DNA of 64,000 nucleotides from contig CM059622.1 in NCBI GenBank assembly GCA_030435675.1, positions 3,286,001 through 3,350,000 on the forward strand. The letters are read 5' to 3'. Positions within the stretch are counted from its first letter, which is position 1. Every line of letters begins with the position of its first letter. The position numbers were made by a program, and so were the translations under genes. The notes beneath the pieces are model-generated. The model saw nothing but the letters and a program-made list of their open reading frames with translations, ran no database searches and was not told the DNA's origin. The stretch is from Steinernema hermaphroditum (lineage: Eukaryota > Nematoda > Chromadorea > Rhabditida > Steinernematidae). Of the stretch, positions 47,219-60,467 are shown one piece after another.

Positions 47219-50200
47219 ATGAGCTTCGATTCACTTTCGTCGGCGGGTCCGTCGAGCTCCGGCGCGCAGGGATGTTTCCCGCGCCGCGCTCTCACCTTCA
47301 CTTCACCCGATGATGGTCTCACCCAGATTGTTTGCGTCTATTTGAACGAGTTCAACCCCGAAAAGGAGGAGCTGTGCATGCAGATCGAGTGCCACAAGAA
47401 ATGCACGGCCGAGGAGTTGACGGAGAAGATACGGGACAGACCGGGTAGCGGCGAGATGGCTCTGTCCTTATGCTCTGACGTGGACTGTTTTCAGAATTCC
47501 CCGGTGGTAGCAGCGATGAGTACGAGTTAGTGGAGATTATGGGAAACGAAGAGGGCGAGGTGTTCAAGGAGAGGCGTCTTGAGAAGAACGACTATCCGGT
47601 GTCCATGCAGATGTTGTGGAAGCTGCTTCCCACGGCGTCTGACAGTTCTGCCGATGCCGTCAGCTACAACTACAGATTTGTTTACAGGTCAGATTAGTTT
47701 GAAGATTAAAGATGAGAAGCTGGGAACTTATTTGATCGGTCAGCCCTTCGATTGATGTGCAAAATGAGACTCTATAGGATAGGTTTTCAATTAAAATACA
47801 GGGTGCTTCAAAAAGGGCATCTAGACAGAAGTCTGGAATATCATTTCTGTAAGCATCGGACAACGAAAAAAGAGAAGCGAAAAATTCCCACGATCCCATG
47901 CTTACGGAAATGACATTCCCGTCTATACCTTTATTCCAAAGAAAAGACCACTATGTTTCATCAACCAGTTAGATACATAATAACGTGTCAAACATACAAG
48001 GGAATGTTCTAAAGTGCCACACGCCGGCTGGACTTAAATGTTCTGCAACGGATAGAGGCTGGCCCAGGGCGTCACGCGCACATAAACTCGCCCGCTCACC
48101 ATCACGCTTCACTACCTAAGATAGGGTTCGAAAAAAATACTGCTACAGCATGTAGGCTATGGGGCTCCGACTGGCGAAGTAGAGGTTATACGCCGGGATA
48201 AGGCATGTACCAAGAACATATGGGGCTTGAACGGAGCATAGGATAAGTTATGGATCGGGGGAAAGGATAAGATATGGACTGACACATCAACGAGTGTAGA
48301 CGTAGGTTTACATGGCCAGTTTTAGACATCATAATAGAATCGGACGGGAGGCTGTGTGACATAAAAACATGAAAGCATTGAGAATTTAGCATAGGGAAAA
48401 AGCGAAAGCATTAAGCTGCCCAGACCGATCAGTGTCAAACTAACTAACTTACAATGAAATGTTCCAAAGTGCCATACACAGGCCAGGCTGAAATGTTCTA
48501 GAACGGAAGATTTGAAGTTCTGTACGCTCACGTTTTCACACTTCTCGAGCTCTAAACAGCTCACCTATTAATAGCAAACAAACATGACCGGTCAGATTGA
48601 AAGTTGCACAAGATTTATGCCTCCCTTTTCGACGGCTTCCCCCTGATACAAGGACCGTTCATCCCGTTGACACATACAAAAACACTCACCCACCATCACT
48701 TGAAGATCGTCTCTCTTCCAGACGCCGGAAAGTGGAGGAGTTGGTTCCACTCGTCATCGGCGGCGTCCGGCTGGGCGGTCCGGCCGAAAAGGCAACAAGT
48801 GCCATCGAAAGCTTCCTCAACCAATTTCTCTCACAGCCACAGGTATGTTCTCAGCAAATAATATGTGTACCGACGCCGACCGCCGCCCTCGCGGCGCGGA
48901 TTGTACTCCGCGCGTTGAGTCACTCGAGCGCGGTCGGCCACCGGAGCCGGAGCTGTTTTGAAATATTTCCCTGATCCCTTAATCCGGTAGAATGGACGAC
49001 GAGACGTACTTGGCCCTGATCAGGCAGAGGATAGATGTAAGGAGTCTAGGCGCCACGACGTCCCTTGCACAAAGTCACTTTGACCATTCAGGGAAAGGAC
49101 TTCCCCGACCTGACCCTGATGCCCGAACTGAGTGAATATCAGCTGCTGGCCAGTCTCAAGGAGCGCTTCGACTGCAACTACATCTACACCTACATAGGCC
49201 CTATCCTGGTGGCCGTCAATCCGTTCACCATGTTCCCCATCTACAACCAGACCTATCTGCAGTTGTACGATTCCCACGGGCAGGACTGCACCCAGAAGAT
49301 GCTTCCTCCTCATATCTACGCCATCGCCGACAAGGCCTATCAAGAGTGAGTTGTTCTACCTGGATAACTATAGGGTCGGTCAAAAGAGGAGTGTAGACAG
49401 GAGTCATTTTTGAGGTAATTCAAATGAGGGATTGGTCGCAAAGAAGCGAAACCCAACTGTCGGTGTGCTAGCTACAGGACCAGGATTGCTAGAAATTCAA
49501 ATTTTGGGATCTAGCAGTACTCTTAACACCCCCGAGCCTAGCTAAGTAGAATTATTTACCATTAAGGAACGCCAATTGATGTCCATCTGCTCTTAAGATG
49601 ATCGACCTGAACTTGAAATGAACTCTGTCGGGCAGATAACGGATAATGACGTTGATCTGACGACGTGTAAACGAGGGATTTACTGGATATTCCGCCTATT
49701 TACCCTCTGAACGTTCTATTGAGGCATTGTTTATCAATACACTTGAGAAAAATTGATTCACCATGTTTGTTTAGTGAAAGTTTTACCTCGACAGTTGCGG
49801 TAAAGTAGCGGAGGGTGACGTCAGAATGAAGTGACGAGTTTTTTTAATTAAGAGACTCTTGACGGATCAGACTGATCACTGCGCCTTGGCGGCGTTGGGT
49901 GGGAGGGGGTGGGTGTTCTGGAACCAGAGATCAGAGGAATGAAAAAAAGATGAATAGAAGTCACAAAGTGAGGACATTACTTTGATTCTGAGAGAAAAAG
50001 ACCAAGCTATAACAGCGACATTCGCCAAGCTTAGACAAGAGCGGTACTGGTAAAAAAAGATTGATACGTGAGGCATACAAATCTATAGGCCAAGCTACGG
50101 TTTATTAAAACCACCATGAGTAAAGGGCTCGAATAAAATCAACAGACTTTAAAACTTGGTGGGTGTTATAGCTGGGTATTTTTGCAGACCGTAAACTAGA

Positions 50201-53200
50201 GTTGAAGAGGTGCATAAAGTTCCAGCTGATAGACGAAAACTGTGCGTAGAGCTGTTAATAAAATTTGGATGCCAATCACGTGAGGCGACTAAACTGTAGT
50301 CCCAATCGTTTTTTCTTTTTCTGTATTATTCATCGCATAGGCCTGAATACGTCGAATTTCTGGCTTTGGGTGCATGTTCACCCGAACGACGTTGTAGAAG
50401 AGGACAATTTATTTTGCAATTATACGTATTCTGTTTTTTTTTTGCGCCAAAAAGGTATTAATTGGTCGAGTCGCCTAATCGCTTTCTCTTAGGTCCCTCG
50501 AATGAGATGAGTGACCGGTCGTTCTCGGCCGTCGTTGACGGTGCAATGATCTTCCACTTTAGGAGCATCTGAGCCAACAGGGTGTCCGGAAAATACTGTC
50601 AACGTTTCATCGAAAAAAAGAAATAAAACCAAGATTTCATTATATTGAGATCAAGATTTCACCTCAACAGGACAGAACGAGCTGTCATGGGCATTTGGCC
50701 TCTCGAGGATCCCCCGTCGGTGCTGTTCGTTTCGAGGGTTTTCCTCTCTTTTAGGTGGCGTCTTAACGTCCGAAGCACATATCATTAATTCACTGATCTC
50801 ATGATACATCAAAATGAGCTGAAAAAGTTAGGCATATGATGATGGTTCAGAGCTGGTCCGAACCAAGATTTGTTTACAGAGACGGTTTTCAGAAAAACTC
50901 TTTTGAAATCTTGACTCGCCGCTTTCAGGATGCTGAATACGAGAAAAAGCCACTGCATCGTGATCAGTGGCGAGTCGGGCTCCGGCAAGACCGAATCGGC
51001 CAATTTCCTCCTCCACCAACTGGATCGGGTCAGCAAGAAGTCCTATCTCGGCGGGCGGGGTCTCGAAGAGATCATCATGAGCGCGGGACCGGTGCTCGAG
51101 GCGTTCGGAAACGCCGTCACGTCACAAAACAACAACTCTTCCAGATTTGGAAAGTTTCTCAAATTGAATTTCCAAGAAAACGGCATTTGTGCGGGGTAGG
51201 ACCACAGTTAAGGTCTCGCAGCGAATGATCCTTCTTTGCAGAGCGAGTATAGAAATCTATCTCTTGGAGAAATCTCGAATCACATTCCAACCGAGTGGTG
51301 AATGCAATTATCACGTTTTTTATTATTTACTTTGTGGAGCGTCCGAGGAGGAGAAGAAGAAACATTTCTTGCTCGACCCGACGGGATACAAATACATCAA
51401 GGAGGTGTGGAAACCGTGCGTCGTGAGGGGTACAGGGTGATCCGTTTCAGCACATGGTGGACCACAAAGACAACTCGCAGAACCGAAAGAACCTCCACAA
51501 TCTGTGCTCGGCGATGACGACCGTCGGTTTCAGCACGAAGACACAGCAGAAGATGTTCGGACTGATCTCAGCGGTGCTCCTTCTTGGGAACATCAATTAT
51601 ATTAAGGTAAGTCAAATGAGTCATGAATGCTAGATACCCATAGAGGCGACTGTCAAGGCACCTCTACTTATGGTGATAGGGCCGCCTTATTTTTCATGAT
51701 TTTTAACGAAAATCATATGATCAGTGATTTTTTTGCTGACAGTACGTGAAAGACCAACTCTTTCTGCTAAGAAAATATTGGCGGAAAAGTCGAATAAGCA
51801 GCTCAATGAATCACATCTATATGTATCATAAGGATACTGATGACTAGACTAAGTCTTTCCAATTAAAATGTCCAAAATTGGTCTATTTACGATAACATTT
51901 CGACGGATTGGGACCGCTTTTCGCAAAATGTGTCATGGGACACTAAACCTATGTAGATTTTGATAAATAATACAGGGTGTAATAGTAAAATGTCCCCCTT
52001 TTGCTGTTTGTCTCTCAGATAAGCATTCAAACTGTGATTCCGATTTGAACCAATGAAAAGCAATCAATTGGAAACCGATTGTATTCAGTCTATTCACTAC
52101 AATTAGTAAGTGATCAAAAGTGCCGTTTAAAAGAGGTTTAAAAGAGGTCTACTTCGCTAAATTGGGTGGTTCCCCACACGTTTGACAAGGTGTCCCATAA
52201 CTGGCTCTTTAGAGAGAAGTCTGGAAAGTCATTTTCGAGAGCATCCAAAGGGGAGACCGGTCGGAAGAAGAAAACCGACTGTATTTCCATCTACACATCC
52301 ACTTTTGTGTGATTGCTAGTCACAGTTACCCTTTTTTAAATGAGAATTTTTATCTTTGATTTACACTGGGCTCAAATCGATATCCACCGCTATCATGATT
52401 TCTCATCAACGATCGTTGACAAATGAACGACCACACCCAACTCCCAGCGTCGTCACGGAGGCACAAAAGCGCTGCAAGAAGCCATCGAGCGCTGAGGGAT
52501 ATTTGTTTGTTTAATCACCGAAATCGCGGTGATCGACACGGATCCGCACATCGGATTTCGATTGTTTGCGTGGGGAGAGGATAAATAGGATTTGAGTCAA
52601 TATTTGAGGGCCAAAGATATCATCTACATGGGAATATCCCATCATTCTGATGACAAGCAAAATTGTTAGGCTCCCGGCACGAAAAAACGTTTTCTCTTTA
52701 GCGCCCCGGCTACCACAGCGACGAGAGCGCGTTTATCGAGAACGAGGAACTGGTCGCCATCATCGCCAACCTTCTGGACATCAAATCGACGCACCTCATC
52801 CAGGCGCTCACCATGCGGCGCACGGTGCTCAAACACGATACCGTAATCAATCGGTACACGCTGTCCGAGGCGCAGAACACGCGCGACGCGATCGCCAAAT
52901 GCCTCTACAACGCCCTCTTCCAGTGGATCGTGCTCAAGATCAACCAGGCTCTCCTGACCCGCGAGCTCACAACCAAGAGTCCCAGTCAGTTCTACATCGG
53001 TATCTTGGACATCTTCGGGTTCGAGGACGTCGGTGGAGAGATTAACTCCTTTGAGCAGCTCTGCATCAACTACGCCAACGAGCATCTACAGGTGTACTTC
53101 AATCAGCATATCTTCCAATTCGAGCAGGTTGGTTGGTTTAATTGATGTATTCAGTGACCATCACCGTGTAGGGCTGCGTTTTTGAGGGCTGGACTAAAGA

Positions 53201-56200
53201 CAAAAGTGCTGACCTTTACGCTTACTACAGACTAATAAGAATGAGGAGGATGAGCCTAAAGGCTGGGTTAGGCTCGCCTCGGGCTGAAAATCAGAATTTG
53301 GAACATTCCAAATAAAAAATTTAAGTCCAAACCTCCAAACAAAAAAAAACTTAAAAAAGACAGCAGTCTGCATGGTTATGTCAGGATGTTCCTGCTCTTG
53401 GCGTGTCTACCTGGTTGAGGAGTGGTGCTTTGGGACTATCACTCATCAGGCAGGCCACGAGTTCGGTGCCAGCTTGGGTCTTAACATTTTAGAATTCACT
53501 ATATGATGCGTTCTTATTGTATAACTCATGCCAAGAATCCATAAAATTCATCTTTCAGCAAGAGTACATAAACGACAACATCCACTGGCAGAACATCGAT
53601 TACACCGACAACACTGCCTGCGTCAACTTGTTCAACGTAAGACCTCCCTTCTTCTACCCCTCCAAGTCGCCATTCCAGAGCAAACCCTACGGCCTCCTCA
53701 GGCTAATCGACGAAGAGTGCAACATCACGAACGGCACCGACGAGTCCTTGCTGGAGAAGATGAACAAGTTCCTGAAGGGAAACGAGTACTACGAGATTCC
53801 CCACAAGAAGGAACCAGCGTTCATCATCGCCCACTACGCCGGAAAGGTCAAGTATCAGAACGCCGGATTCCGGGAAAAGAACAAGGATCTCATGCGACAC
53901 GACGCTCTGGCCGCTTTGAAGAACTCGAAGTCCCCATTCGTACGGGAACTGGTGGCGGCGGATCCTGTCGCCGTTTATAGATGGAACATCATGCGATCGG
54001 TTTTCAAAGCTGTCAACGCGTTCAAGAAGGCCGGACAGGAAAAGCACATGAGGAGAGCAGGTACACATATCTACTTGAGTGCACATGACCCCCTTTCCTT
54101 AGAAAGCGACGAGAACCTCCTGCAGGCGGACAGCATCCAGACGATCCACTCGAGAAGAAGCTCCGACTCCCACTTGAGTGCCTTCCTTCGCGGCGACTTT
54201 CCCGAAAGCGCGTTCCCCGACTTCTGCGACACGTCCGTATTCAAAACCATCCGATCTCATGCGAGAAAGTCGCCACAAAAGGGACCGAAGCAGGACAACT
54301 TGGGTCTGAAGACGCTGAGGGCGGCCAAGGATCTAGTGGGCAAGAAGCCGATCTCCAGTAAACCACAGTCCGTCAGCAAGCAGTTCGACCATTCACTCAA
54401 TCGGTTGATGAAAACTCTCCACGAGTCCACTCCCTTCTTCATACGGTGCATCAAGTCGAATAATGAGAAGGTATTCGGAGGAGATTTTGGCCCCAAATTT
54501 GAGTCTTTTTGGCCCACTTCAGAGCCCAAACAAGTTCGACTCGGACCTAGTGCTCAGACAGCTACGGTATACTGGAATGCTGGAGACAGTCCGAATCCGG
54601 CGAGCAGGCTACAGCGTCCGCTTCCACTACAGCCAATTCGCCACCCAGTACCGTTTCCTTCTTCCAAGCGGGAAGCAGAGCACCAAAGAAGACATCAAAG
54701 AGTTCCTTCAAACCCATTCGGCTTGGGCCACGAGCATCCAATGTGGAATCAACAAGGTGCTTTGATTTTAGATGACTTCCGCTGAGCATCGCCTTCTAGA
54801 TCTACATGCGCGAGGCGGAAAAGCTCTACTTCGACGAGCTCCTCCACCGAACCATAATGAAGCACATTGTGACCCTTCAAAGGAACTTCCGGAACTACAT
54901 CGGCCGACTGCAGTACCTCAAGATGAAGCATATCGTCATCCAGTTCCAGGCGTTGTCCAGGGGAGCATTGTTCAGAAATCTGAGTCGAAGGAAGTGGATG
55001 GCCGCATTGATCATTCAGACTCATTGGAGAAGACACAGTGCTGAGAAGAGCTATCAAGATACGAGGAAGGCGGTAACAGTTCTTCAGGCTCACTGCAAAG
55101 GTTATTTAACCAGAAAAGGGTAAGTCGGGGTCTTTAGTTTGGATCCGTCAAGGACTCTGTTGCAGATTCTACAACAATTGCGTCGAAGAAGGGACAAGGA
55201 CACCCAAAACTCCTACTTCCCCCAGCTTCAAATTCGATCAAAAGGAGAACGTGCAACCGGAGAGCAGCCAGCAGAACATCTCCACCGTACGCACCTTCAA
55301 CCTCCGCACCTTCGATCTGAACAAGACCATGGACGAGTACGACGATGAAATCGAGAGCGACAGTGACGACGACAGCGACAGCGAGTACTCCGTCGGCGAG
55401 TCTTGTGGTTCGGTGTGCGACGATGACGACAGCGTCATTGGAGACTACGAGGCCGAAGACACCCAGAATGACTTCAACGACCTCGATGCTCAGTTTGTTC
55501 TGGAAGACAAAAGACTGAAACTGATTGAGTAAGGAACGATTCTGAGTTGGCGGCTGATGTAGAGTTTAGGAAGAAGTCATCGATCAGAAGACAGAGTCTC
55601 GCTCCTGTCGCCTCTACGTCCAAGATCTCGGTAAGCTTGATGTGGTGTTTTGGGGGTATGCTGAGTCCACAAGAGAGAAGTTCATCTTCCTCTATGTGGT
55701 CCTACAGAGAGACATTAAAGGAAAAACGATTTTTCGAGATTCGAAGCAGTCTCTTCTGACCCGTGAGAACGAGACAGTCGCTAGCTTTTCACTGAAGTTG
55801 CTCGAACCGACAAAAGCTTCTTTGCCATTAGAGCGGTTTCCAGTATTGACAATGTTGGTCCTGTCCGGTGAATGGATTCTTTACCTATAAGTCGGTCTGA
55901 ATTTAAGAGCGTCTGTCGGGAGATTTTCGCAGTAGACTGAGGTTCCCATATGGGTACTTCTCAGATAACGACCGAGTAAGGCTGAAGGAAATGACTGAAA
56001 GAAGTTACCCTGTAGTAGGAACAATGTGCTTCGCGTCCTTGAACGTTTTAAGATGAACTTTTGAGCTACGTTTCTTAGAAAATTTTGCAATAAATAGCTT
56101 GAACTTCAATAGGGATATCCCAAAAAGCACATACTTAGGAATCGTTTTTTGAGTGAAGTAGTTCAAGATACACCCATTTTTTGGCTGTCGTTTGACTGGT

Positions 56201-58943
56201 GTACTACGTGCATGATTAAGGTGAAACTCCTCCGGAGAGCCGCCAGCACGGAAACGGAGCCGAGAGAACGCAAGAACAGCATGAGTTCCGAGGCAAAGGT
56301 CGACGTCCAGAGCATCAGCTCCAAAAGCAAATCCAAAATGATGGGATTCGTCATGGGCAAGCATCTCAAGTTCCAGTGGAACAAGAAGGCCAAGGGAATC
56401 GAGCAGGAAGACACTCTCTCCATACCCGTACCTTCGTCGAGGTATCCAAACACGGTCACCGTCCTCTAGTTAAGCCTGCAAGTTCAGCGTGTTGGAGATG
56501 GTCACAAAATTTGAAAGCACCAAATCGGCTCAGCACAACTTCAAGATCACCAGGCTGCACAGGACAGAGACGTGTTCTTTGTGCCAGAAAAGTCTCACTG
56601 GCTTCCTTGTCCAGGGCTACAAATGCTCATGTAAGGTCACAAGACAAAAATGAAGCAAATGAAGCAGTGTTTAGCCTGCAAGTTGATCTTCCACAAAGAA
56701 TGCACGAACAACGCCCAAAGCATTCCTTGCGCGCCTCCGTCAAGTCCAGCGAGATCCGACTCCATTCCACTTAGGAAGCCGTGGGATCTGAAACTATCGC
56801 CTCCTCATTTCGTCTGTCCTTCCGTTCTGATGGGAACTTTCGTGCTTACGAAGACGAAGGAGCAGGTGAGGGACACGAATATGAACATCGATAACGATAT
56901 TTAGACCGACCCATGTGACAAACTCGTCGAAACAATCGAAGATCTCCAGGACCTCACTGCCTTCATCATCAAGAAGCAGATGAATCTCGATGGAGATCAG
57001 AGACAGGAGAAGAGGGACACCATCGTCGACGTGATATTCAAGCGCTCCTTGAAAGGACTCCACGAGGAGCTCATCGGCTACCAGGCCGTCCTTGACGTAG
57101 GCCCCTGTGAGGTTTCTTTCTAAGCCTCCCTTTAGGAAGACAGGACCGAACTAAAGTACCGCGACCTGATCACCATGTTCGAGGGTCTCATCACGAAGGC
57201 TTCCAAGGAGGAGGGCGTCTACCCGACGTTCCCCACCAACCTAGGAGTCAACGCCTTTCGAGTGTTCCTAAACGAGTTCATGCAGCAACAACAGGTCAAG
57301 AAGAAGACTACGGTGAAGAGAACTGGAGCGGGAATGCTCAAGGTTTTATCCAAGTGGTAGACCTCAATGAACCTAGTTATGTTTAGCTTCAAAGCGTGCG
57401 GAAAAAACGTCGAAAGTCGGACATAACGGTGGCGTTCAACAGCCACAAGTTCAAGCAGGATACGGTATACGTGCCGAACTACTGCGAGGTGTGCAACATC
57501 TTCATGAACACCTCGGAGAAGATGTTCCTGTGCGTGAACTGCAAGATGATCTGCCACAAGAAGTGCCACCAAAAGGCGCCTATGTGCAAGAAGACGCCAG
57601 CCACCGTCAGGGTATGCATGACATCAATCAATTTCATACCGTATCCCTTCACTTTTAGACGCGAGGCCGCTTCTTCGGCTCCTCACTCGCCGAGATCATC
57701 GACGAGAAAACGGAGGTGCCCATAGTGCTCCAGAAGCTTCTGACCGCGATCGAGCTTCGGTGCCTCTTCGTCGAGGGAATCTACCGTAAAAGTGGCGCTG
57801 TGACGACAGTTAAGACTGTGCGGAAACAGATCGAAGAGGCCGAGGACTTCAACGATCTCTGCTTCGACGATGTTCCCGTGCACGTCCTAACCACTCTCGT
57901 GAAGGCCTTCTTCCGAGAGCTGGCCGAGCCCCTTCTCAGCTACGAGTTCTACGGCAACTTTTTGGCGGTCGCAGGTGAACAGTTGTCCACAAGAAGGTGT
58001 GGGTGAATGGGAGGATTTCAGAAGTGGAAGACCAAGCGGAACGGGCTCGATGCCTGACCGGGATGGTAGACATGATGCCCAAGTACAATAACTCCGTCCT
58101 CAACAGGCTGATGTACCATTTGGCGCGTGTGGCCAGCCAGGTGTGCGCGAAGCGTTGAGCTCGAGATATACAGTACTTTCTAGGAGTCGGTGAACCGCAT
58201 GGGTTCCTCGAATCTCGCGCTGATCTTCGCCCCCTGCATCATGCGCCGAGGCTTCGTCGTGCACGCGCAGGATCAGCTGCAGGACATCAATAAGCAGGCG
58301 ATATGCGTGCAGACTCTGATCGAGGAGAAGCTGAAGCAGTACAGGTCGACGCTCACGCAGATCGTCGAGGTGGAACAGGCGACGCAGAAGGTCGCCGAGA
58401 ACATCAGACGCATCGATGAGCATCGGAGGTCGTCGGCGACGTCCGACGACGGCTCCAAGGCCGGTAATCTCAGCGCCGCCTCCACGAGCACCTCCAACAT
58501 GGAGCGCTCAAGAATGATCTTCGTCGAGCAGCTCGACTTCCTTGACAAGCAAAAGTAGGCGAAACTCGTGTATCCAGGCGACAAGACCGTCTTCTTTCAG
58601 GGAGAAACTGATCCAGGAGTTGCCTCCGCTGATGGCACCGTGCGCCTCCAGCGAGGATCTCACCTCCGAGGAGATGAACCTCGAGGTGCCCAGCCGCGTA
58701 CACCACGAGTACGCGATCGACTTCAACGCGCCCCCGATCTGTGGCTCACTTCCCAACGTGTATCGCCGCGCAAGGCACGAAGTCCGACCGCCGACACAGA
58801 GGTGGTACCGCAGACGGTGGCGTCGCATTCTGAGGGACGCTCGAGCCCACGGCGTTCCAGAACCTCAGCCTCCGGTACAGTTCACTCTCTTCGTCGACGA
58901 CGACGGTGGCGGCGCTGATAGTGATGGGTCCGACGAGTCGTGA
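47219..58943 (+). CDS. hum-7: myosin IX (unconventional myosin with RhoGAP), complete
   Basis: 25 exons: 47219-47444, 47495-47687, 48722-48842, 49050-49345, 50929-51195, 51242-51404, 51451-51606, 52702-53127, 53559-53636, 53679-54060, 54103-54470, 54523-54756, 54800-55119, 55166-55528, 55570-55630, 56221-56441, 56488-56630, 56675-56865, 56905-57096, 57136-57342, 57387-57611, 57659-57974, 58022-58140, 58184-58554 and 58601-58943; 1993 residues, in phase throughout. Order: RA domain (about 15-140); motor with P-loop [12 protein letters not shown], switch [11 protein letters not shown], switch [10 protein letters not shown], and a basic insert before FFIRCIKSN; converter; IQ repeats ([24 protein letters not shown]); acidic linker; C1 fingers near 1308 and 1552; RhoGAP with arginine finger [10 protein letters not shown]. 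Moves on actin and turns off Rho locally. Weak spots: acceptors at 49049 and 56220 (AAG). Confidence 0.95.
47799..47935. mobile_element. MITE-like element in a myosin IX intron
   Basis: Begins CAGGGTGCTTCAAAAAGGGC. It contains GGAATATCATTTCTGTAAGC and a later near-complement (GCTTACGGAAATGACATTCC), so the interior folds back. Related fragments occur at 49370-49420 and 52187-52265 in other introns of the gene. No coding capacity. Confidence 0.55.
50494..50556 (+). repeat. dispersed repeat R1, copy 3
   Basis: Carries CGAATGAGATGAGTGACCGG and TCGTTCTCGGCCGTCGTTG, matching copies 1 and 4. Lies in the long fourth intron of myosin IX (49346-50928). Confidence 0.75.
50578..50680. mobile_element. 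possible transposon end, CAGGGTGTCCGG
   Basis: CAGGGTGTCCGGAAAATA is a typical terminal sequence of small DNA transposons. A second start of this kind (TACAGGGTGTAATAG) lies at about 51972. The matching right end was not located, so the limits are approximate. Confidence 0.35.
52187..52265. mobile_element. MITE-like fragment in a myosin IX intron
   Basis: Shares AAGGTGTCCCATAACTGGCT, AGAAGTCTGGAAAGTCATTT and GAGAGCATC with the element at 47799-47935. It lies in the 1095-bp intron 51607-52701. Confidence 0.5.
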
Positions 58944-60260
58944 CTGTTTGTATATTTATCCCGATGATGTTTTTGTTGATAAAGTGGTCGTTCGAGGCAA
59001 GGAGGAAACAGGAGATGCAGAAGATAACATAGATTTCCAAGGGGTTGCTTTGCAGAGAGGTTGATATCTTTGGAACAGAACCATAACTGGAGAGTCTTTT
59101 CTACAAGAACTACACGAAAACATGGTGATGTACGGGTTCAAACGACTATAAGTGCATTTGATCCTCGAATCACCTTGAGTGACTCCTTGATTAACGTTGT
59201 GAAGTTGGGCTGATACAGGGAGCGCACGATCAGTCGTTTACTCGAGGCACACACGAATGACTCAGTGATAGAGCGAAGCGGCTGTCTAGACTAAAGAGCA
59301 TATCTGATCTGCCCTGAACAGATTTTTGTCAAACTGGGGGTTATCTCTTTTGATTCATTTGAGCAAGCCTTCGAGCTCAAATGGTGCTCATAGAAGACCG
59401 CACTCAACACGCTAACAGAAATCTGTCCCGTTCTTTCGAACACCTGATAGAAGCCCTCATCGAAGCGAAGCTCCTACGATTCTTTGTTTCAATCCACGTT
59501 CTTGTGGATTTATAGAAAGATGTGGCTGCTTACAACCCCCCAAGAGGGTTCTTTGAGGAACAGAAACAGCACTCAAAACAACCACTTTCTATAGCCTACG
59601 CTAGCTCATTGACCAGAGGAAATTGAGTAAACTTGTTCTATCTGGTGACTATCTAACTTTTAAGTCTTCTTTTGAGGGCGACAAATACTGGAACGGCTTC
59701 GAAAGCTCAGCGGATCCCAACGCGAACCACCAGCTGCATTTTTAACATTTCCATGCTTTCCAGCCTGATATCGGGGAGGTCACACGCAGACTGCTTGGCT
59801 TGCCTACGTCTGTCTCGCTGTTTGTTTTTGCCAATTCTTGAGGTTTTCCAATGAGTCTGTCGTTCGTGGTCTTTCTTTCGGCTCAGATAGCCACAAATCA
59901 TGCGTTCTTATGAAATCTGTTGCCTTGGCTATGAGTTTTCCGAAGGTGATGAGTAGGAACCTGTCGGCTCTTTTGACTTTGTGTTTTTGTAGCCAAAGTT
60001 GGTGATCAACTTGAAAGAGTGACCTCCCATGCCATTTCCCTGAAAATCAGTTTGAGCCTTGCGATAGCGTGATTACGGTACCGAGAGGGGAGAGCGTGAT
60101 AAACTTGTGTTCTATGTCTGAATTCTTGGGACAGACCATGTTTAAGTCTTGGATTGCTGGTGTGTCGAATCTATGATGGTTGGAGATAAACCTAGGTCGA
60201 GAATAGTTCTGTACTGAGCCGAAGAAACGATTGCGGCTAGTGATTACTGGTGGCAGGTCT
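58944..60260. other. intergenic between myosin IX and CDK1-B
   Basis: 1.3 kb with no supported gene. Includes the myosin 3' UTR. Confidence 0.5.
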
Positions 60261-60467
60261 CAGTTTGCAACCGCTCGTTCTCGATCATTTGCTCCCTGTT
60301 TTGTGTCTCTCATTTGCACGTTTCAAGTGTCTAGACTGTCTCTCCGCGCCTTTTTAGTCATTTGTCTCCGGTGCAACTGTCATTTCGTGCCTCTGAGGAT
60401 GCGTCTCTAGACAGTCTGTGCCGCATTTTGCAGTTCCCTGATTCATTTTCATTTCAGCACAGGCAGC
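60261..60467 (+). promoter_or_regulatory. 5' flank of CDK1-B, conserved with CDK1-A
   Basis: Holds the same ordered blocks as 29046-29160: TTTGCAACC, CGCTCGTT, GTTTTGTGTCTC, TCTCTAGACA, GCAGTTCCCTGATTCATTTT and an acceptor ATTTCAG at 60451-60457. Copy B has about 90 extra bp in the middle containing another TCTAGAC word. Confidence 0.55.

Noticed and set aside
48989..49049. Alternative start [15 protein letters not shown] for a shorter myosin
   Set aside because: The frame does not continue into the motor exon; only the acceptor at 49049 restores it. Could be an alternative transcript, but nothing supports that.
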